From Verrucomicrobia bacterium LW23 (GTDB taxonomy: Bacteria > Verrucomicrobiota > Verrucomicrobiia > Methylacidiphilales > UBA1321), in contig QAZA01000039.1 in the NCBI GenBank assembly GCA_003054695.1, positions 372,001 to 436,000 on the forward strand: a DNA stretch of 64,000 nt, read 5' to 3'. This document shows positions 1-8,848 of the stretch, one piece after another (the stretch's first letter is position 1; every line of letters starts with the position of its first letter). A program made the position numbers and the translations under genes. A model generated the notes under the pieces. It saw nothing but the letters and a program-made list of their open reading frames with translations. It had not been told where the DNA came from and searched no databases.

Positions 1-609
1 CTCCAGCGCGGCAAAGTGCTCGTCCAGCTGCTTTTTGGAGGCAAAGGCCGTGCCATAAACGCGTTGCAGCTGCGGGTTCTTTTCGTCGCCCAGGTAGTAG
101 CTGGAGGACAGGTGCGTGAGCTTGAACGCGCCGATTTTGGAGGTGTCGGAGACGTGCACGCCTTCGCACAGGTCGATAAACTCGCCGTTTTGGTAGAGCG
201 AAATCACCGCGTCGGGCGCGATGCGGTTGAGGATATCGAGCTTGAACTTGCTCGCCTCGGCGCGGTCCGTCTGCGAGCCCAGGCGGCCGGCGTTGCCCAG
301 CGCCATGGCTTCATCGCGCGAGACGACTTTGCGTACGAAAGGCTGCTTGGCGGCGATGACTTTGGCCATCTCGGCCTCGATCTTCGGAAAGTCCTCCGGC
401 GTAATGCGATGCGCCAGCTGCATGTCGTAGTAAAAGCCCTGCTCCACGGGGGGGCCCGCAGCCAGCTGAGCGTCCGGCCACAGGGTAGTCACGGCGGTCG
501 CGAGCACGTGGGCAGTCGAGTGCCGCAGACGTTCGAGACTCGTCATGACAACTTTCGGCGCCTCGCCCGAGGGGGGAGCCGGATCCGGATTGCTGTTGGG
601 CTGTGACAT
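1..609 (-). CDS. thrS: Threonyl-tRNA synthetase, N-terminal part (cut by window edge)
   Basis: Charges tRNA-Thr in the cytoplasm. The 203 visible residues run off the left edge of the window. Residues 30-34 are HSTAH, the HxxxH of the editing (SAD) domain, and further on come DLCEGVHV and QRVYGTAF, which match the class II ThrRS/AlaRS editing domain; the editing cysteine is kept. The usual N-terminal TGS domain of about 60 residues is absent: the ATG at 609 is followed by about 20 Pro/Ser-rich residues and then the editing domain. An internal ATG at codon 22 is an alternative start. The same frame stays open upstream of 609 but its translation does not resemble TGS. The aminoacylation and anticodon domains are outside the window. 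Confidence 0.93.
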   Translation of the reverse strand, partial: MSQPNSNPDPAPPSGEAPKVVMTSLERLRHSTAHVLATAVTTLWPDAQLAAGPPVEQGFYYDMQLAHRITPEDFPKIEAEMAKVIAAKQPFVRKVVSRDEAMALGNAGRLGSQTDRAEASKFKLDILNRIAPDAVISLYQNGEFIDLCEGVHVSDTSKIGAFKLTHLSSSYYLGDEKNPQLQRVYGTAFASKKQLDEHFAALE

Positions 610-1274
610 AAGAACCGCATAGCATAGAGGAAGCCCGGGTCTTTCGTCAAGGCGCGCGGTGGAGTGGGGCGGCGGAACGGATGGAGGGTTTAGGTCGGAG
701 CGGAGGTGCAACCATCCCCGCAGGGGACGAGTACGAGCGTGCGCGTTCGCTCACGAAAAACGGACTTCCGCGATCTCCATTATGCAGTGCATTACCCCAT
801 TGTGCAAAGGCGCAAAGAGTTCAGGACGGACCCAGGATCGGTACTGGACCAGGGCTGGACGAGGACTGGGGTGGCCAAATCAGAAGGTGCCATACTGGCA
901 ACGTCCCCCGTAGCGTCCGTTGCGTGAATTCCCCCCCCCGAGGTTCGCCGCACCACAGCGCGGGGCAAAGTCTATTGCTGATTTTCACGCAACGGGCGCA
1001 AGGGGCGGAAGCGCAACGGACCCTGAGGGGGGAACGATGGCAGGCACGGTTTGCGAGTCTCGATACCGTGATGAGAACTGGGGTTGGATAGGGAAGGCTC
1101 CATCTTTCGCTTGACATTTTTAAGCAAATAACTTTACTTCGCAAAGTTTCTCACGCTTTATGCGCCAGCTCGTATTCTCCGCAGAAAGATGACAGAAATG
1201 GATTGCGAGTGCCTTATCGCTCGCTCCCCGATGACGTTCCGGCGTCCGTCGATCCCTACCCAGCCCCCCTTCGC
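610..1274. other. Intergenic region with an inverted repeat and one promoter-like site
   Basis: No convincing gene. An 11-base inverted repeat (arms 918-928 and 984-994, built on CGTTGCGTGAA) is visible. TTGACA at 1111-1116 is followed 16-17 bases later by TTTACT/TTACTT and could serve the phosphoesterase gene at 1275. The segment from 1122 (AGCAAATAACTTTACTTCG) resembles short sequences at 34324-34343 and 38423-38442. Short frames here have no recognisable product. Confidence 0.4.
1111..1139 (+). promoter_or_regulatory. Possible sigma-70-type promoter
   Basis: TTGACA at 1111 matches the -35 consensus. The -10 candidate around 1133-1139 is weak (TTTACT). It lies in an AT-rich patch of an otherwise GC-rich region, about 135 bases ahead of the metallophosphoesterase start. 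Confidence 0.3.
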
Positions 1275-2222
1275 ATGAATCCCTCCGCACCGAGCCCCAC
1301 GGCACCGGCAGTCGCCCAGCCCGACGCACCGGCGCCCGTCCGCCCGTCAACCGCCCAAAGCTTCCGCACGCTGACGCGCCGCACCTTCCTGTACGGCATG
1401 GCGGCCTCGGCCGCGGCGGCCGGATACTCCGTGCTGGGCGAGGCGCAATGGCTGGAGGTCACGCGCACGGCGGTGAAGGTGACGCGGGTGCCCATGCGGC
1501 GGCCGTTGCGCATCGTGCATCTGTCGGATCTCCATGCCTCGGAGCCCGTGCCGATGTCGCACATTCGCCGCGCCGTGGCCATGGCGCTGGAGCAAAAGCC
1601 CGATTTTATCGCGCTGACGGGCGACTACATTACCTGGAAGTTTACCGACTGGGACGACTACGCCGACGCGCTGGCACCCCTGGCCCGCTTTGCACCCACC
1701 TTCGCCGTCAAAGGCAACCACGATGGCGGGCGCTGGACCGTCCCGCCCGACGGCGACAACGGTTACGGCGACTCGATGATCAACCGCTTTCTGGCCAAAG
1801 CGGGCGTGGAGCTGCTCTCCAACGACGCGCGCGTGTTCCGCCTGGGCGAGCAGGAGGTGAACATCATGGGCATTGGCGACTACTGGACGCGCAACTCCCG
1901 CCCCGCCGACGCCTTCCGTAAGATGGCCGCGCAGAGCCCCGCCAGCGCCAGCCTCCCCACCGTGGTGCTGGCGCATAACCCGGATACCAAAAGCGTGTGC
2001 AAGCCCTATACGTGGGATTTGATGCTGAGCGGCCACACGCACGGCGGCCAGGTCCGCATCCCCTTTCTCCCGCCGCTGCGCCTGCCCATCAAGGATTGGA
2101 CGTGCTACGAGGGCCTCAACGGCTACGACGGCCGCCACGTCTACGTCACCCGCGGCGTCGGCAGCATCTGGGGTGTGCGCTTCAACTGCCGGCCCGAGGT
2201 GAGCGTGATCGAGTTGTCGTAA
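1275..2222 (+). CDS. Tat-type metallophosphoesterase (YkuE/LpxG-like)
   Basis: A 315-residue member of the calcineurin-like phosphoesterase family. A twin-arginine signal (LTRRTFLYGM followed by an Ala-rich hydrophobic stretch) sits near residues 33-55, so export through Tat is likely. Metal-binding motifs appear in the normal order: HLSDLHAS, LTGDYI, KGNHDGG, LAHNPD and SGHTHGGQ. The last motif is characteristic of the YkuE branch, which acts on phosphoesters at the membrane and includes the LpxG UDP-diacylglucosamine hydrolase; the substrate here cannot be read from the sequence. The ATG at 1275 was chosen because it leaves a normal-length Tat leader; the frame is open to 1203. It converges on the pseudopilin genes. 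Confidence 0.88.
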   Translation: MNPSAPSPTAPAVAQPDAPAPVRPSTAQSFRTLTRRTFLYGMAASAAAAGYSVLGEAQWLEVTRTAVKVTRVPMRRPLRIVHLSDLHASEPVPMSHIRRAVAMALEQKPDFIALTGDYITWKFTDWDDYADALAPLARFAPTFAVKGNHDGGRWTVPPDGDNGYGDSMINRFLAKAGVELLSNDARVFRLGEQEVNIMGIGDYWTRNSRPADAFRKMAAQSPASASLPTVVLAHNPDTKSVCKPYTWDLMLSGHTHGGQVRIPFLPPLRLPIKDWTCYEGLNGYDGRHVYVTRGVGSIWGVRFNCRPEVSVIELS

Positions 2223-2247
2223 GAGCTCGGGGCGGGCGGATCGACTC

Positions 2248-3231
2248 CTAATCCCCCCGCAGAATGCGGAACTTGCGGGAGAAGGTGTTGATGGAATCGA
2301 TGCCCGGGTTGGCGGCTTTGACTTGCTGCATGTAGCTGGCGATGGGCGCATCGAAGTTGGTGGGGTTGCTGGCGGGGGCGGCGGGCAGGGACTTGATGCG
2401 GACGACCTGGCGCGGGGCGACGCAGACCATGGAGACCTCCACAAAGCTGGGCAGTACGCTGTAGTTGGTGGGGTAGATGAGCTGGTTGGTGGACGTTTTG
2501 TCCAGGAAGGTGGTGGAGGCTTTGCGGCTGTCGAACGCGACGGCGGTGAGGGGCGTGCCGGTGCGGTCCAGCAGGCGCACCCAGATGCCCAGCACGCCGT
2601 CGGCCACCCAGCCTTTTTGGGCGGCGATGTTGTCGTCGGCGGCGGTGGCGGGGGCAAAGTTGTTAAAGAGCGCGGGGCTGATCCAGTTGCTGGGGTTGCT
2701 GTAGATAGTGTACTCCGGATTGGCGGTGCCCGTGCTGGTTTGCGCCTCAATGTAGACGCGGCGCAACTGGAGGCGGCTGTTGGCCGGGTTGGCCGTCTGT
2801 AAATCGCGCAGCACAAAGTAGCCGATGATGGCCATGTTGCCGCGCCCGTCGTTGCGCGCCACGGGAGCCTGCCAAAAGAAGCTGTCCGGGTTGGCCGTGT
2901 TGGCCGGCGCGCCGGTGGGGTTCAGCAGAAACTGCAGGGAGGCGGTGCTGGTGCGGCTCCACGGCAGAGCGGCTTTGGAGATGTCGCGGCCGATCAGATC
3001 AAGGCTTTCGCGCGCGACGCGGGTGACGTCGATCTGCTCCGTGGCGCGGGAGATGACGCTGGTGGTATTGGAGATGACGCTGAAGAGAATCCCGAGCAGG
3101 ATAATCATCATGAGGCTGACGACCATCAGCTCAATCAGCGTAAAGGCGCGGGTGTGGCGCAGGGCGCGGGGGGTGCGGCTGCGGCGCAGCGGGCGGGCCG
3201 CCGGGGATGTTGCGTGGGCTGCGGATGTCAC
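2248..3231 (-). CDS. Pseudopilin-like protein, Verru_Chthon cassette protein C type
   Basis: A 327-residue protein beginning with a type IV prepilin leader: a basic N-terminus, then FTLIELMVVSLMM and a hydrophobic helix of about 20 residues (residues 30-53). Cleavage and N-methylation by a prepilin peptidase before Phe is expected. After the helix comes VARESLDLIGRDISKA, typical of minor pseudopilins of the PulJ type. Length, context and the sequence after the helix fit protein C of the Verru_Chthon cassette, a set of four pseudopilin-type genes known from Verrucomicrobia. The start is GTG at 3231, eight bases after the stop of gene B. No gene for the large cassette protein A follows. Confidence 0.82.
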   Translation of the reverse strand: MTSAAHATSPAARPLRRSRTPRALRHTRAFTLIELMVVSLMMIILLGILFSVISNTTSVISRATEQIDVTRVARESLDLIGRDISKAALPWSRTSTASLQFLLNPTGAPANTANPDSFFWQAPVARNDGRGNMAIIGYFVLRDLQTANPANSRLQLRRVYIEAQTSTGTANPEYTIYSNPSNWISPALFNNFAPATAADDNIAAQKGWVADGVLGIWVRLLDRTGTPLTAVAFDSRKASTTFLDKTSTNQLIYPTNYSVLPSFVEVSMVCVAPRQVVRIKSLPAAPASNPTNFDAPIASYMQQVKAANPGIDSINTFSRKFRILRGD

Positions 3232-3239
3232 GGCGCGCC

Positions 3240-3770
3240 TTATTCGTAAAGATTGGTGGAGAGGCCGGAGCCGTACAGCGTACGGCCGACAGTACGCGTG
3301 TTGGTGGAGTTATAGAGCGGTGCCGGGTAGGAGAAGCTCACCGTCCACAAATACGCAAAGCTGCCGTCGTTGGCGCCCGTAATGGTGGCGGCGATGCCGA
3401 CCGGCACGCGTGTCACCTTGGCGCGGTACATAACCATGCCCGGCACGGCGTTGGTGAGGCGGTTGCCGGCGATGTCGAAGTAGTAGACGTTGGTGGAGTT
3501 CCACGCAGCGCCGGCCAGGGTGGCGGCGGGCAGCATGCGCAGTTCGGTATCGACGCTGCGCAGGGCGGCGGCCAGGGCGCTGTCGCGCTGGCTCTCGCGG
3601 CTGGAGCCCAGGCCGACGCCCAGGAGGTAAATGACGCTGACCAGGCAGAAGCTGAAGACGCCCAGCGCCAGCACCACCTCCACCAGCGAGAAGGCGCGGC
3701 GGTGCGAGCGGTGCACGGCGGCCGCCGCCGTTGCCGGGCAGCCGGCTCTATGGAGGGCGAAGGTACGCAT
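3240..3770 (-). CDS. Pseudopilin-like protein, Verru_Chthon cassette protein B type
   Basis: A 176-residue protein with a prepilin leader: a basic segment ending RRAFSLVEVVLALGVFSF, then the hydrophobic helix (residues 25-48). The conserved Glu five residues after the cleavage point is present. The remainder is Ser/Thr/Ala-rich and lacks cysteines in pairs, as in PulI/GspI-like minor pseudopilins. It lies between genes D and C, all on the minus strand, and is probably co-transcribed with C. The ATG at 3770 is preceded by a pyrimidine run (TCTCTCTCCCC) and not by a Shine-Dalgarno sequence. Confidence 0.82.
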   Translation of the reverse strand: MRTFALHRAGCPATAAAAVHRSHRRAFSLVEVVLALGVFSFCLVSVIYLLGVGLGSSRESQRDSALAAALRSVDTELRMLPAATLAGAAWNSTNVYYFDIAGNRLTNAVPGMVMYRAKVTRVPVGIAATITGANDGSFAYLWTVSFSYPAPLYNSTNTRTVGRTLYGSGLSTNLYE

Positions 3771-4000
3771 GGGGAGAGAGACTCTGCTACAGCGGCATTC
3801 TAGCGCGAATGCCAGCGGTTGAAAAGAGGTAATGGTGACTTGGATCCGACCGGGAGGCTGGGAATTCTGCTCTATATCAGATGAACGGGACTGGGCTCGC
3901 GCCCGGGCGTTTCATGACATCACCATCTTTGCTTCACTGTGAGGTTTAGGCCCATGACCGGTCGATACCCCTCCGGCCCATTCCCCAGGCGGGAGGCCCT

Positions 4001-4705
4001 TTAGTTGGAGATCACCTTCGCGCGGCCCGAGTCGGACTGCACAACAAGCGTAAACTCAGGCGTCGCATTGGTGCGGCCGCGCTGGCGCAGCGTCACCGCC
4101 GGGCCGGAGGTGGGGGCGCTGACGCTTCCGTCCGGGTAAAACACGATGTAGACGTACTCATTCACCGGCTTCGTGTCCATCTGCACGGGCAGGGTGCCGG
4201 TAAGGGGCGCTCCGGCGGTGGTGGAGTTATTGCTGAAAAAGCTGGAGCCGTCGGGGCGCTCAAACGCCTCCACCAGCACGTTGCGCGGCAGGCGGTTCCA
4301 CACGCTCTTGGGCTTCCACTGCATGGTGCCGGTGCTATCCTGACCGACGGCGGCCAGCAGAATCAGCGCCTGCGTGCTGCCGGGGTCCGCGGCGTCGGCG
4401 GTGGAGATGACGAGGGCGACGGGCTGGCCGCCGGACATGGCCATCTGGCGGGCCTGAGCCGTCATGCCGGCCACCGCGTTCAGGCCCAGCGAGACGGAGC
4501 GACCGGACATAATGGATACCAGCGCCGGGGCGGAGACGGAAAGCATGAGCGAAACCACCGCGATGACCGACATCAGCTCGATAAGGCTGAAGGCGCGACG
4601 ACGCGCACGGCTACCCCGTGTCGCCGCAGTGCCGCGACGCGCCGAGATGCTTGCCATACAGGCGGCCGCCCTGCTGGTCCAGTGGAGAAGGTGGAGTGCT
4701 TTCAT
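4001..4705 (-). CDS. Pseudopilin-like protein, Verru_Chthon cassette protein D type
   Basis: A 234-residue protein with a long basic leader ending RRRAFSLIELMSVIAVVSL, the prepilin cleavage signal followed by its transmembrane helix (about residues 38-60). The next part, AQARQMAMSGGQPVALVI, resembles GspH/FimT-type pseudopilins. First gene of the D-B-C set, separated from B by 230 bases in which no gene is seen. The assembled structure may be a secretion pseudopilus or surface filament; its function in Verrucomicrobia is not known to me. No pilus ATPase, platform protein or prepilin peptidase is in the window. Confidence 0.82.
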   Translation of the reverse strand: MKALHLLHWTSRAAACMASISARRGTAATRGSRARRRAFSLIELMSVIAVVSLMLSVSAPALVSIMSGRSVSLGLNAVAGMTAQARQMAMSGGQPVALVISTADAADPGSTQALILLAAVGQDSTGTMQWKPKSVWNRLPRNVLVEAFERPDGSSFFSNNSTTAGAPLTGTLPVQMDTKPVNEYVYIVFYPDGSVSAPTSGPAVTLRQRGRTNATPEFTLVVQSDSGRAKVISN

Positions 4706-5018
4706 GGGGTGGAGTGAATACCTAAACAGTAAGTTCCAATTCCCAGCTTTTCAATTTATACAGTAACTATACAGGGAAGATTGCAAAGCATTGAAAACAA
4801 AGCTCTTACATCGAGCTTTTGGATATGTGTTTCACATCCCCCATCCTTAACCCCGGCAAAATCACCGCTTTTTCCCGCAAAATCGCGCGTAAACCGGCTG
4901 CGAGGACTGCCGGCGCAAGGCGTGAGGGCGTATTGCTTAAGCGTTGATGATCAACAGATTACAGCGAAAAGCAAGGACGGGCTGCGCACTGACGTAGCGT
5001 GAGCTGCGGGATGCTGCG
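4706..5018. other. Intergenic region, AT-rich, no gene seen
   Basis: An AT-rich stretch around 4730-4800 upstream of the minus-strand pseudopilin gene probably holds its promoter, but no clear -35/-10 pair stands out. Nothing else is recognisable. Confidence 0.4.
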
Positions 5019-5366
5019 TCAGGCAACGGGCTTCATTGCCAGCTCCAGGCTGGGGGCGAAACGGAGCATGTTGCCCAGGCCTGCCACTTCAAAAAACTTC
5101 ATCAGCGTAGGGCGTACGTTGGTGATGGTGAGGAGGTTAGGCTTGCCGGCCTCCGCCACCTGCTTGGCCAGCAGCACAAACACGCGCAGGCCGGCGCTGC
5201 TGACGAAATTAAGCGCGGAGCAGTCCAGAATAAGGCCGTTGCCCGGGTCGCGAAGGCGGTTGATGGCGCGCTCGCGAAAATCAGCGGCGGTGTAGTTGTC
5301 GATCGATCCTGTGAGAGTCAGGATGATCCAACCGTCGGCTTCGCGTTCGGCAATTTCAAGGCGCAT
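5019..5366 (-). CDS. STAS-domain anti-sigma factor antagonist
   Basis: A 115-residue single STAS domain. The motif DCSALNFVSSAGLRVF contains the DxSxxxFxxSxG pattern of SpoIIAA/RsbV-type antagonists, with the phosphorylatable serine at the SSAG position. Such proteins bind an anti-sigma kinase and free a sigma factor when unphosphorylated. Neither a partner kinase nor a phosphatase is next to it. The ATG at 5366 gives the standard domain start; the longer frame would need a TTG at 5447. It lies 89 bases after the Rieske gene on the same strand; the two may share a transcript but have no obvious functional link. Confidence 0.85.
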   Translation of the reverse strand: MRLEIAEREADGWIILTLTGSIDNYTAADFRERAINRLRDPGNGLILDCSALNFVSSAGLRVFVLLAKQVAEAGKPNLLTITNVRPTLMKFFEVAGLGNMLRFAPSLELAMKPVA

Positions 5367-5455
5367 CCCGTCTTTGTATCGAAAACCCCGCACAAGGCCA
5401 ACAGAAATGAAGCGGGCGTTAACGATTTGGTGAAGGCGGCCTGGCAACGGGCCTG

Positions 5456-5791
5456 CTATTCATCCGCATCTTCCTCCTCCAGAAGGACATAAATGTATCC
5501 GGCGTCCACCTCAATCGGGTAAACCTCCACCTCCGGCCCCTCAAACAGCGTGCACTTGCCGGTGGTGAGGCTGAAGCTCCACAGATGCAGCGGGCACACC
5601 ACGTCGCCTCCCACAATCGGCCCGTTGTGCAGGGGGGCGCCGGCGTGGGGGCACGCGTTGTCGATGGCATGCAGCGCGCCCTCGCGGGTGCGGAACACCC
5701 CGATCTCCCACCCCGGCTGGACGAGGACACGGCGGCCGGTTCCGGCGGCAAGTTCGGATTCGGCGCAGACACGAAGCCTGGTGGTGGGCAT
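5456..5791 (-). CDS. Small Rieske [2Fe-2S] ferredoxin-like protein (NirD-like)
   Basis: A 111-residue soluble Rieske domain. Cluster ligands are seen as CPHAG (Cys-x-His) and CPLHLW (Cys-x-x-His), about 20 residues apart, as in NirD and in dioxygenase ferredoxins. No signal peptide or membrane helix is present, so it should be cytoplasmic. No nitrite reductase or dioxygenase gene is nearby, so its redox partner is unknown. The ATG at 5791 gives the usual family length; an in-frame ATG at 5860 would add 23 residues without Rieske similarity. The C-terminus is acidic. Confidence 0.85.
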   Translation of the reverse strand: MPTTRLRVCAESELAAGTGRRVLVQPGWEIGVFRTREGALHAIDNACPHAGAPLHNGPIVGGDVVCPLHLWSFSLTTGKCTLFEGPEVEVYPIEVDAGYIYVLLEEEDADE

Positions 5792-6119
5792 GGCGGGGGG
5801 AAGGATGGCGGAGCTAAAGCGTTGGTGCAACACCATTTGTAACGCAGGTGCCTGGCGCATGTCGTACAGAAGGCCGCACCATATTCTGCTCTCAATATTT
5901 CTTTACTAACAACGGTATGCGACTCAAACTGTTGTCAGCATACGCGGCTTCGAGGCGAGACCTTCATGTTTTACATGCGAGTTGCATCGGCGGCGTTGCG
6001 TGCACGGGAGATTTTTGCCATACTTCGCCCCTCGCTCCGCTCGGCCCATCCGCCGGCGGCTGGTACTCGTCGCCCGCAAGGCGCACGGGTAGAATTACTA
6101 GCACTCATTTTTGCTGATT
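5792..6119. other. Intergenic region between divergent genes, nothing recognised
   Basis: Separates the minus-strand Rieske gene from the plus-strand oxidoreductase. AT-rich around 5880-5940, where promoters in either direction could lie, but no strong consensus pair or operator is seen. Confidence 0.35.
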
Positions 6120-7157
6120 GTGAACGAACAACTGCGCATTGGTGTCACCGGTCTTGGCCGTGCAGGCTGGGATTTTCACTGCAAAACGCTGGCGCGCCAC
6201 CCGGATTTTAAGCTGGTGGCCGTGGCGGACAGCGAGGAGAGCCGGCGCTGGGAGGCAAGCAAGGCGCTGGACTGCGAGGCCTTCCCCAGCCACGAGATTA
6301 TGCTGGATGAGGCGAAGCTGGATGCCGTCGTCATCGCCACCCCCACGCACCTGCACCGGCCCATGGCCGTGGCCGCGCTGGAGGCCGGGCTGCACGTGCT
6401 GGTGGAGAAGCCGATGGCGCCGGACGCGACCGAGGCGCGCGCGATTGTAGCGGCGGCGGAGGCGAGCGACCGCCTGGTTACGGTGCATCAGGCGCACCGC
6501 CTGGCGCCTTATTTTCAGCACGCGCGCCATATCGTCAGCAGCGGGCAGCTGGGCGTGATTTACCACGCGCGCCGCGGCTGGTACGACTTTGCGCGGCGCG
6601 ATGACTGGCAGGCGCTGCTCGCCTACGGCGGCGGCGTGCTGCTCAACTACGGCTCCCACTTTCTCGATCAGCTGCTGGCCATTACCGGCGGCCCCGTCAA
6701 ACGCGTCTACTGCCAGCTGCGTCGCGTGGCCAGCCTGGGCGACGCCGAGGACATGGTGAAAATTGTGTACGAGACGGAAAGCGGCAGCACGGGCGAGCTG
6801 GATCTGAACTTTGCCAGCGCCCTGTGCCCGTACGAGCTGGAGCTTTTTGGCACGCACGGCACGCTGAGCATGCGCGACGGCGTCTTCACCATCCGCCGCT
6901 ACTCGCCCGACGATTTGCCGGAGAAGCAGTTAAACGCCGCGCTGGCCAGCCCCGGCCGCCAGTATCCCAGCGAGGCCATCCCCTTCCACACCGAGCAGAT
7001 TGCCGTGGATCCCAGCCTGGGCAAGGATGTGTTTGAGGATTTCGCCAGCGCCATCCATTCCGGCGGCTTTGCCTATGTTACTGCCGCGCAGACACTTCGC
7101 GTGATGGATCTCATCGACCGCTGTCGGTTTGACGCGGGGCGGATTATCACCTTGTAG
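6120..7157 (+). CDS. Gfo/Idh/MocA family NAD(P)-dependent oxidoreductase
   Basis: A 345-residue dehydrogenase-like protein. The N-terminal Rossmann fold shows GVTGLGRAG near residue 9, then VVIATPTHLH, and HVLVEKPMA, the conserved EKP motif whose Lys takes part in catalysis in this family. The C-terminal half fits the Gfo/Idh/MocA alpha/beta domain, with YGSHFLDQL carrying a family-typical His. Members oxidise or isomerise sugars, inositols or related polyols; the substrate cannot be told. The start is probably GTG at 6120, with TTG at 6111 as alternative; neither has a Shine-Dalgarno site. No sugar operon surrounds it. Confidence 0.88.
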   Translation: MNEQLRIGVTGLGRAGWDFHCKTLARHPDFKLVAVADSEESRRWEASKALDCEAFPSHEIMLDEAKLDAVVIATPTHLHRPMAVAALEAGLHVLVEKPMAPDATEARAIVAAAEASDRLVTVHQAHRLAPYFQHARHIVSSGQLGVIYHARRGWYDFARRDDWQALLAYGGGVLLNYGSHFLDQLLAITGGPVKRVYCQLRRVASLGDAEDMVKIVYETESGSTGELDLNFASALCPYELELFGTHGTLSMRDGVFTIRRYSPDDLPEKQLNAALASPGRQYPSEAIPFHTEQIAVDPSLGKDVFEDFASAIHSGGFAYVTAAQTLRVMDLIDRCRFDAGRIITL

Positions 7158-7412
7158 GGCAGTCGTCGAAGGATTACGCGGGTTCGCGTTCTCCTTTTTC
7201 GCATTTTGCATGGCGGGCTGTGGCGTGTTGGGGCATACAGGGTTAGATTAGCGGCGATACTAACGGGACGTGGGAGGAAGCGGCGCCAGGCCGACGATCG
7301 GGAAAGGACATCTTGCTCAAAATGTGTGGTCTGGGGTTGATTTTTTCTAACGTACGGTTTTATCTTAAGGTGTTAACTTTTTATCTTATTTATCGCTTAA
7401 AATTATAGTCTC

Positions 7413-8780
7413 ATGCGCATACTGATTATTGATGACGAGGTGAATATCCGCCAAACCTCCATGCTGGCCCTCGAGGCCCTGGGCCACGACTGCATGGAAG
7501 CTGACAGCAGCGCGGCGGCCATTAAGCTGATTCAGCGGGATGCCTTCGACGCCGTGTTTCTGGACCTTCGCCTGGGCGAGGAAAGCGGGCTGGATGTCAT
7601 CCCCAAACTGCTGGCGCTGGAGCCCAAGCTGCAGATCGTGCTGTTTACCGCGTACAGCTCCATCGATACCGCGGTAGAGGCCATGCGTGTTGGCGCGTTC
7701 GATTACCTGGCCAAGCCGTTTACGCCGGACCAGCTGCGCGCCGTGCTCCAGCGTATGTCCGCCAGCCGCAAGCTGGAGAATAAGGTGGCCGAGCTGGAAT
7801 CGCGCCTCTCCTCGGCCGAGCCGCTGGCCGATTTCTCCACCAGGGAGGCCTCGCTGCAAAAGGTGTTTGAGACGGCGACCAAGGCCGCGACGTCGTCCGC
7901 CACCATCCTCATCCTGGGCGAGAGCGGCACGGGCAAAAGCATCCTCGCGCGCGCCATCCACAGCCGCAGCCAGCAGCGCGACGGCGCGTGCATAACGGTG
8001 GCCTGCCCCAGCCTCTCGCGCGAGTTGCTGGAGAGCGAGCTCTTCGGCCACGTCAAAGGCGCGTTTACCGGCGCCGTGGGCGAGACGTGGGGCAAGGTTA
8101 AAGCGGCGGAGGGCGGCACGCTGTTTCTGGATGAAATCGGCGAGCTGCCGCTGGAAATTCAACCCAAGCTGCTGCGGCTGTTGCAGGAGCGCGAGTACGA
8201 GCGGGTGGGCGATCCCAAAGTGCGCAAGGCCAACGTACGCGTCATTGCGGCCACCAACCAGAATCTCGAGGAGCTGGTGAAGGCTGGGAAATTCCGCGAG
8301 GACCTGTACTACCGCATCAACGTCATCACCGTATCCATGCCCGCCCTGCGCCAGCGCCTGCAGGATCTGCCAATGCTGGCCGAGCGCCACCTGGAGTTTT
8401 TTGTGAAGCAGCAGGGCCGCGGCATCCGAGGCTACACGCCGGCGGCCATGGCGGCCATGCAGCGCTACTCCTGGCCGGGCAACCTGCGCGAGCTGCGCAA
8501 TGTGGTGGAGCGCGCGGTTATTCTCGCGCATGGCTCGTATGTGGATGTGGGCGATCTGCCCGACGTGTTCTCCAATGCGGAGCGCCCGGCCGGCTCCTCC
8601 GCTGTCGCCATCGGCTCCCGCGTCACGCTGGAGGAGCTGGAGCGCGACCACATCAAGGCCGTGCTGGCCATGGGTGTGAGCATGGAGGAGGCCGCGACGA
8701 TCCTGGGTATCGACCCGGCAACGCTGTACCGCAAACGCAAACGCCTGGCAGAGGAGGAGGCAGCTGCGGCAACGCGGTAG
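7413..8780 (+). CDS. Sigma-54-type response regulator, AlgB/NtrC family
   Basis: A 455-residue transcription activator. Receiver domain (1-118) with IIDDE, phosphoacceptor Asp51 in FLDLRLG and Lys101 in AKPF. AAA+ domain from about 145: Walker A GESGTGKS (169-176), GAFTGA loop (216-221), Walker [11 protein letters not shown] and the arginine-finger region [10 protein letters not shown]. The Fis-type helix-turn-helix at the C-terminus ends [14 protein letters not shown], very like AlgB of Pseudomonas. It precedes two sensor kinases in the same orientation; the first, 68 bases away, resembles KinB, so the pair is likely cognate. The upstream region 7320-7410 is AT-rich and likely holds the promoter. 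Targets are unknown. Confidence 0.92.
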   Translation: MRILIIDDEVNIRQTSMLALEALGHDCMEADSSAAAIKLIQRDAFDAVFLDLRLGEESGLDVIPKLLALEPKLQIVLFTAYSSIDTAVEAMRVGAFDYLAKPFTPDQLRAVLQRMSASRKLENKVAELESRLSSAEPLADFSTREASLQKVFETATKAATSSATILILGESGTGKSILARAIHSRSQQRDGACITVACPSLSRELLESELFGHVKGAFTGAVGETWGKVKAAEGGTLFLDEIGELPLEIQPKLLRLLQEREYERVGDPKVRKANVRVIAATNQNLEELVKAGKFREDLYYRINVITVSMPALRQRLQDLPMLAERHLEFFVKQQGRGIRGYTPAAMAAMQRYSWPGNLRELRNVVERAVILAHGSYVDVGDLPDVFSNAERPAGSSAVAIGSRVTLEELERDHIKAVLAMGVSMEEAATILGIDPATLYRKRKRLAEEEAAAATR

Positions 8781-8848
8781 TTGCCTGAAGATCCAGGCAA
8801 ATCGCTCTCCCCCATCCCTCCCTTCCCCCCCGCCCCCACCACCCACCC

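Noticed and set aside
681-1144. Several overlapping short frames between thrS and the phosphoesterase
   Set aside because: They overlap on both strands, have Arg/Pro-rich translations and no leader or family similarity.
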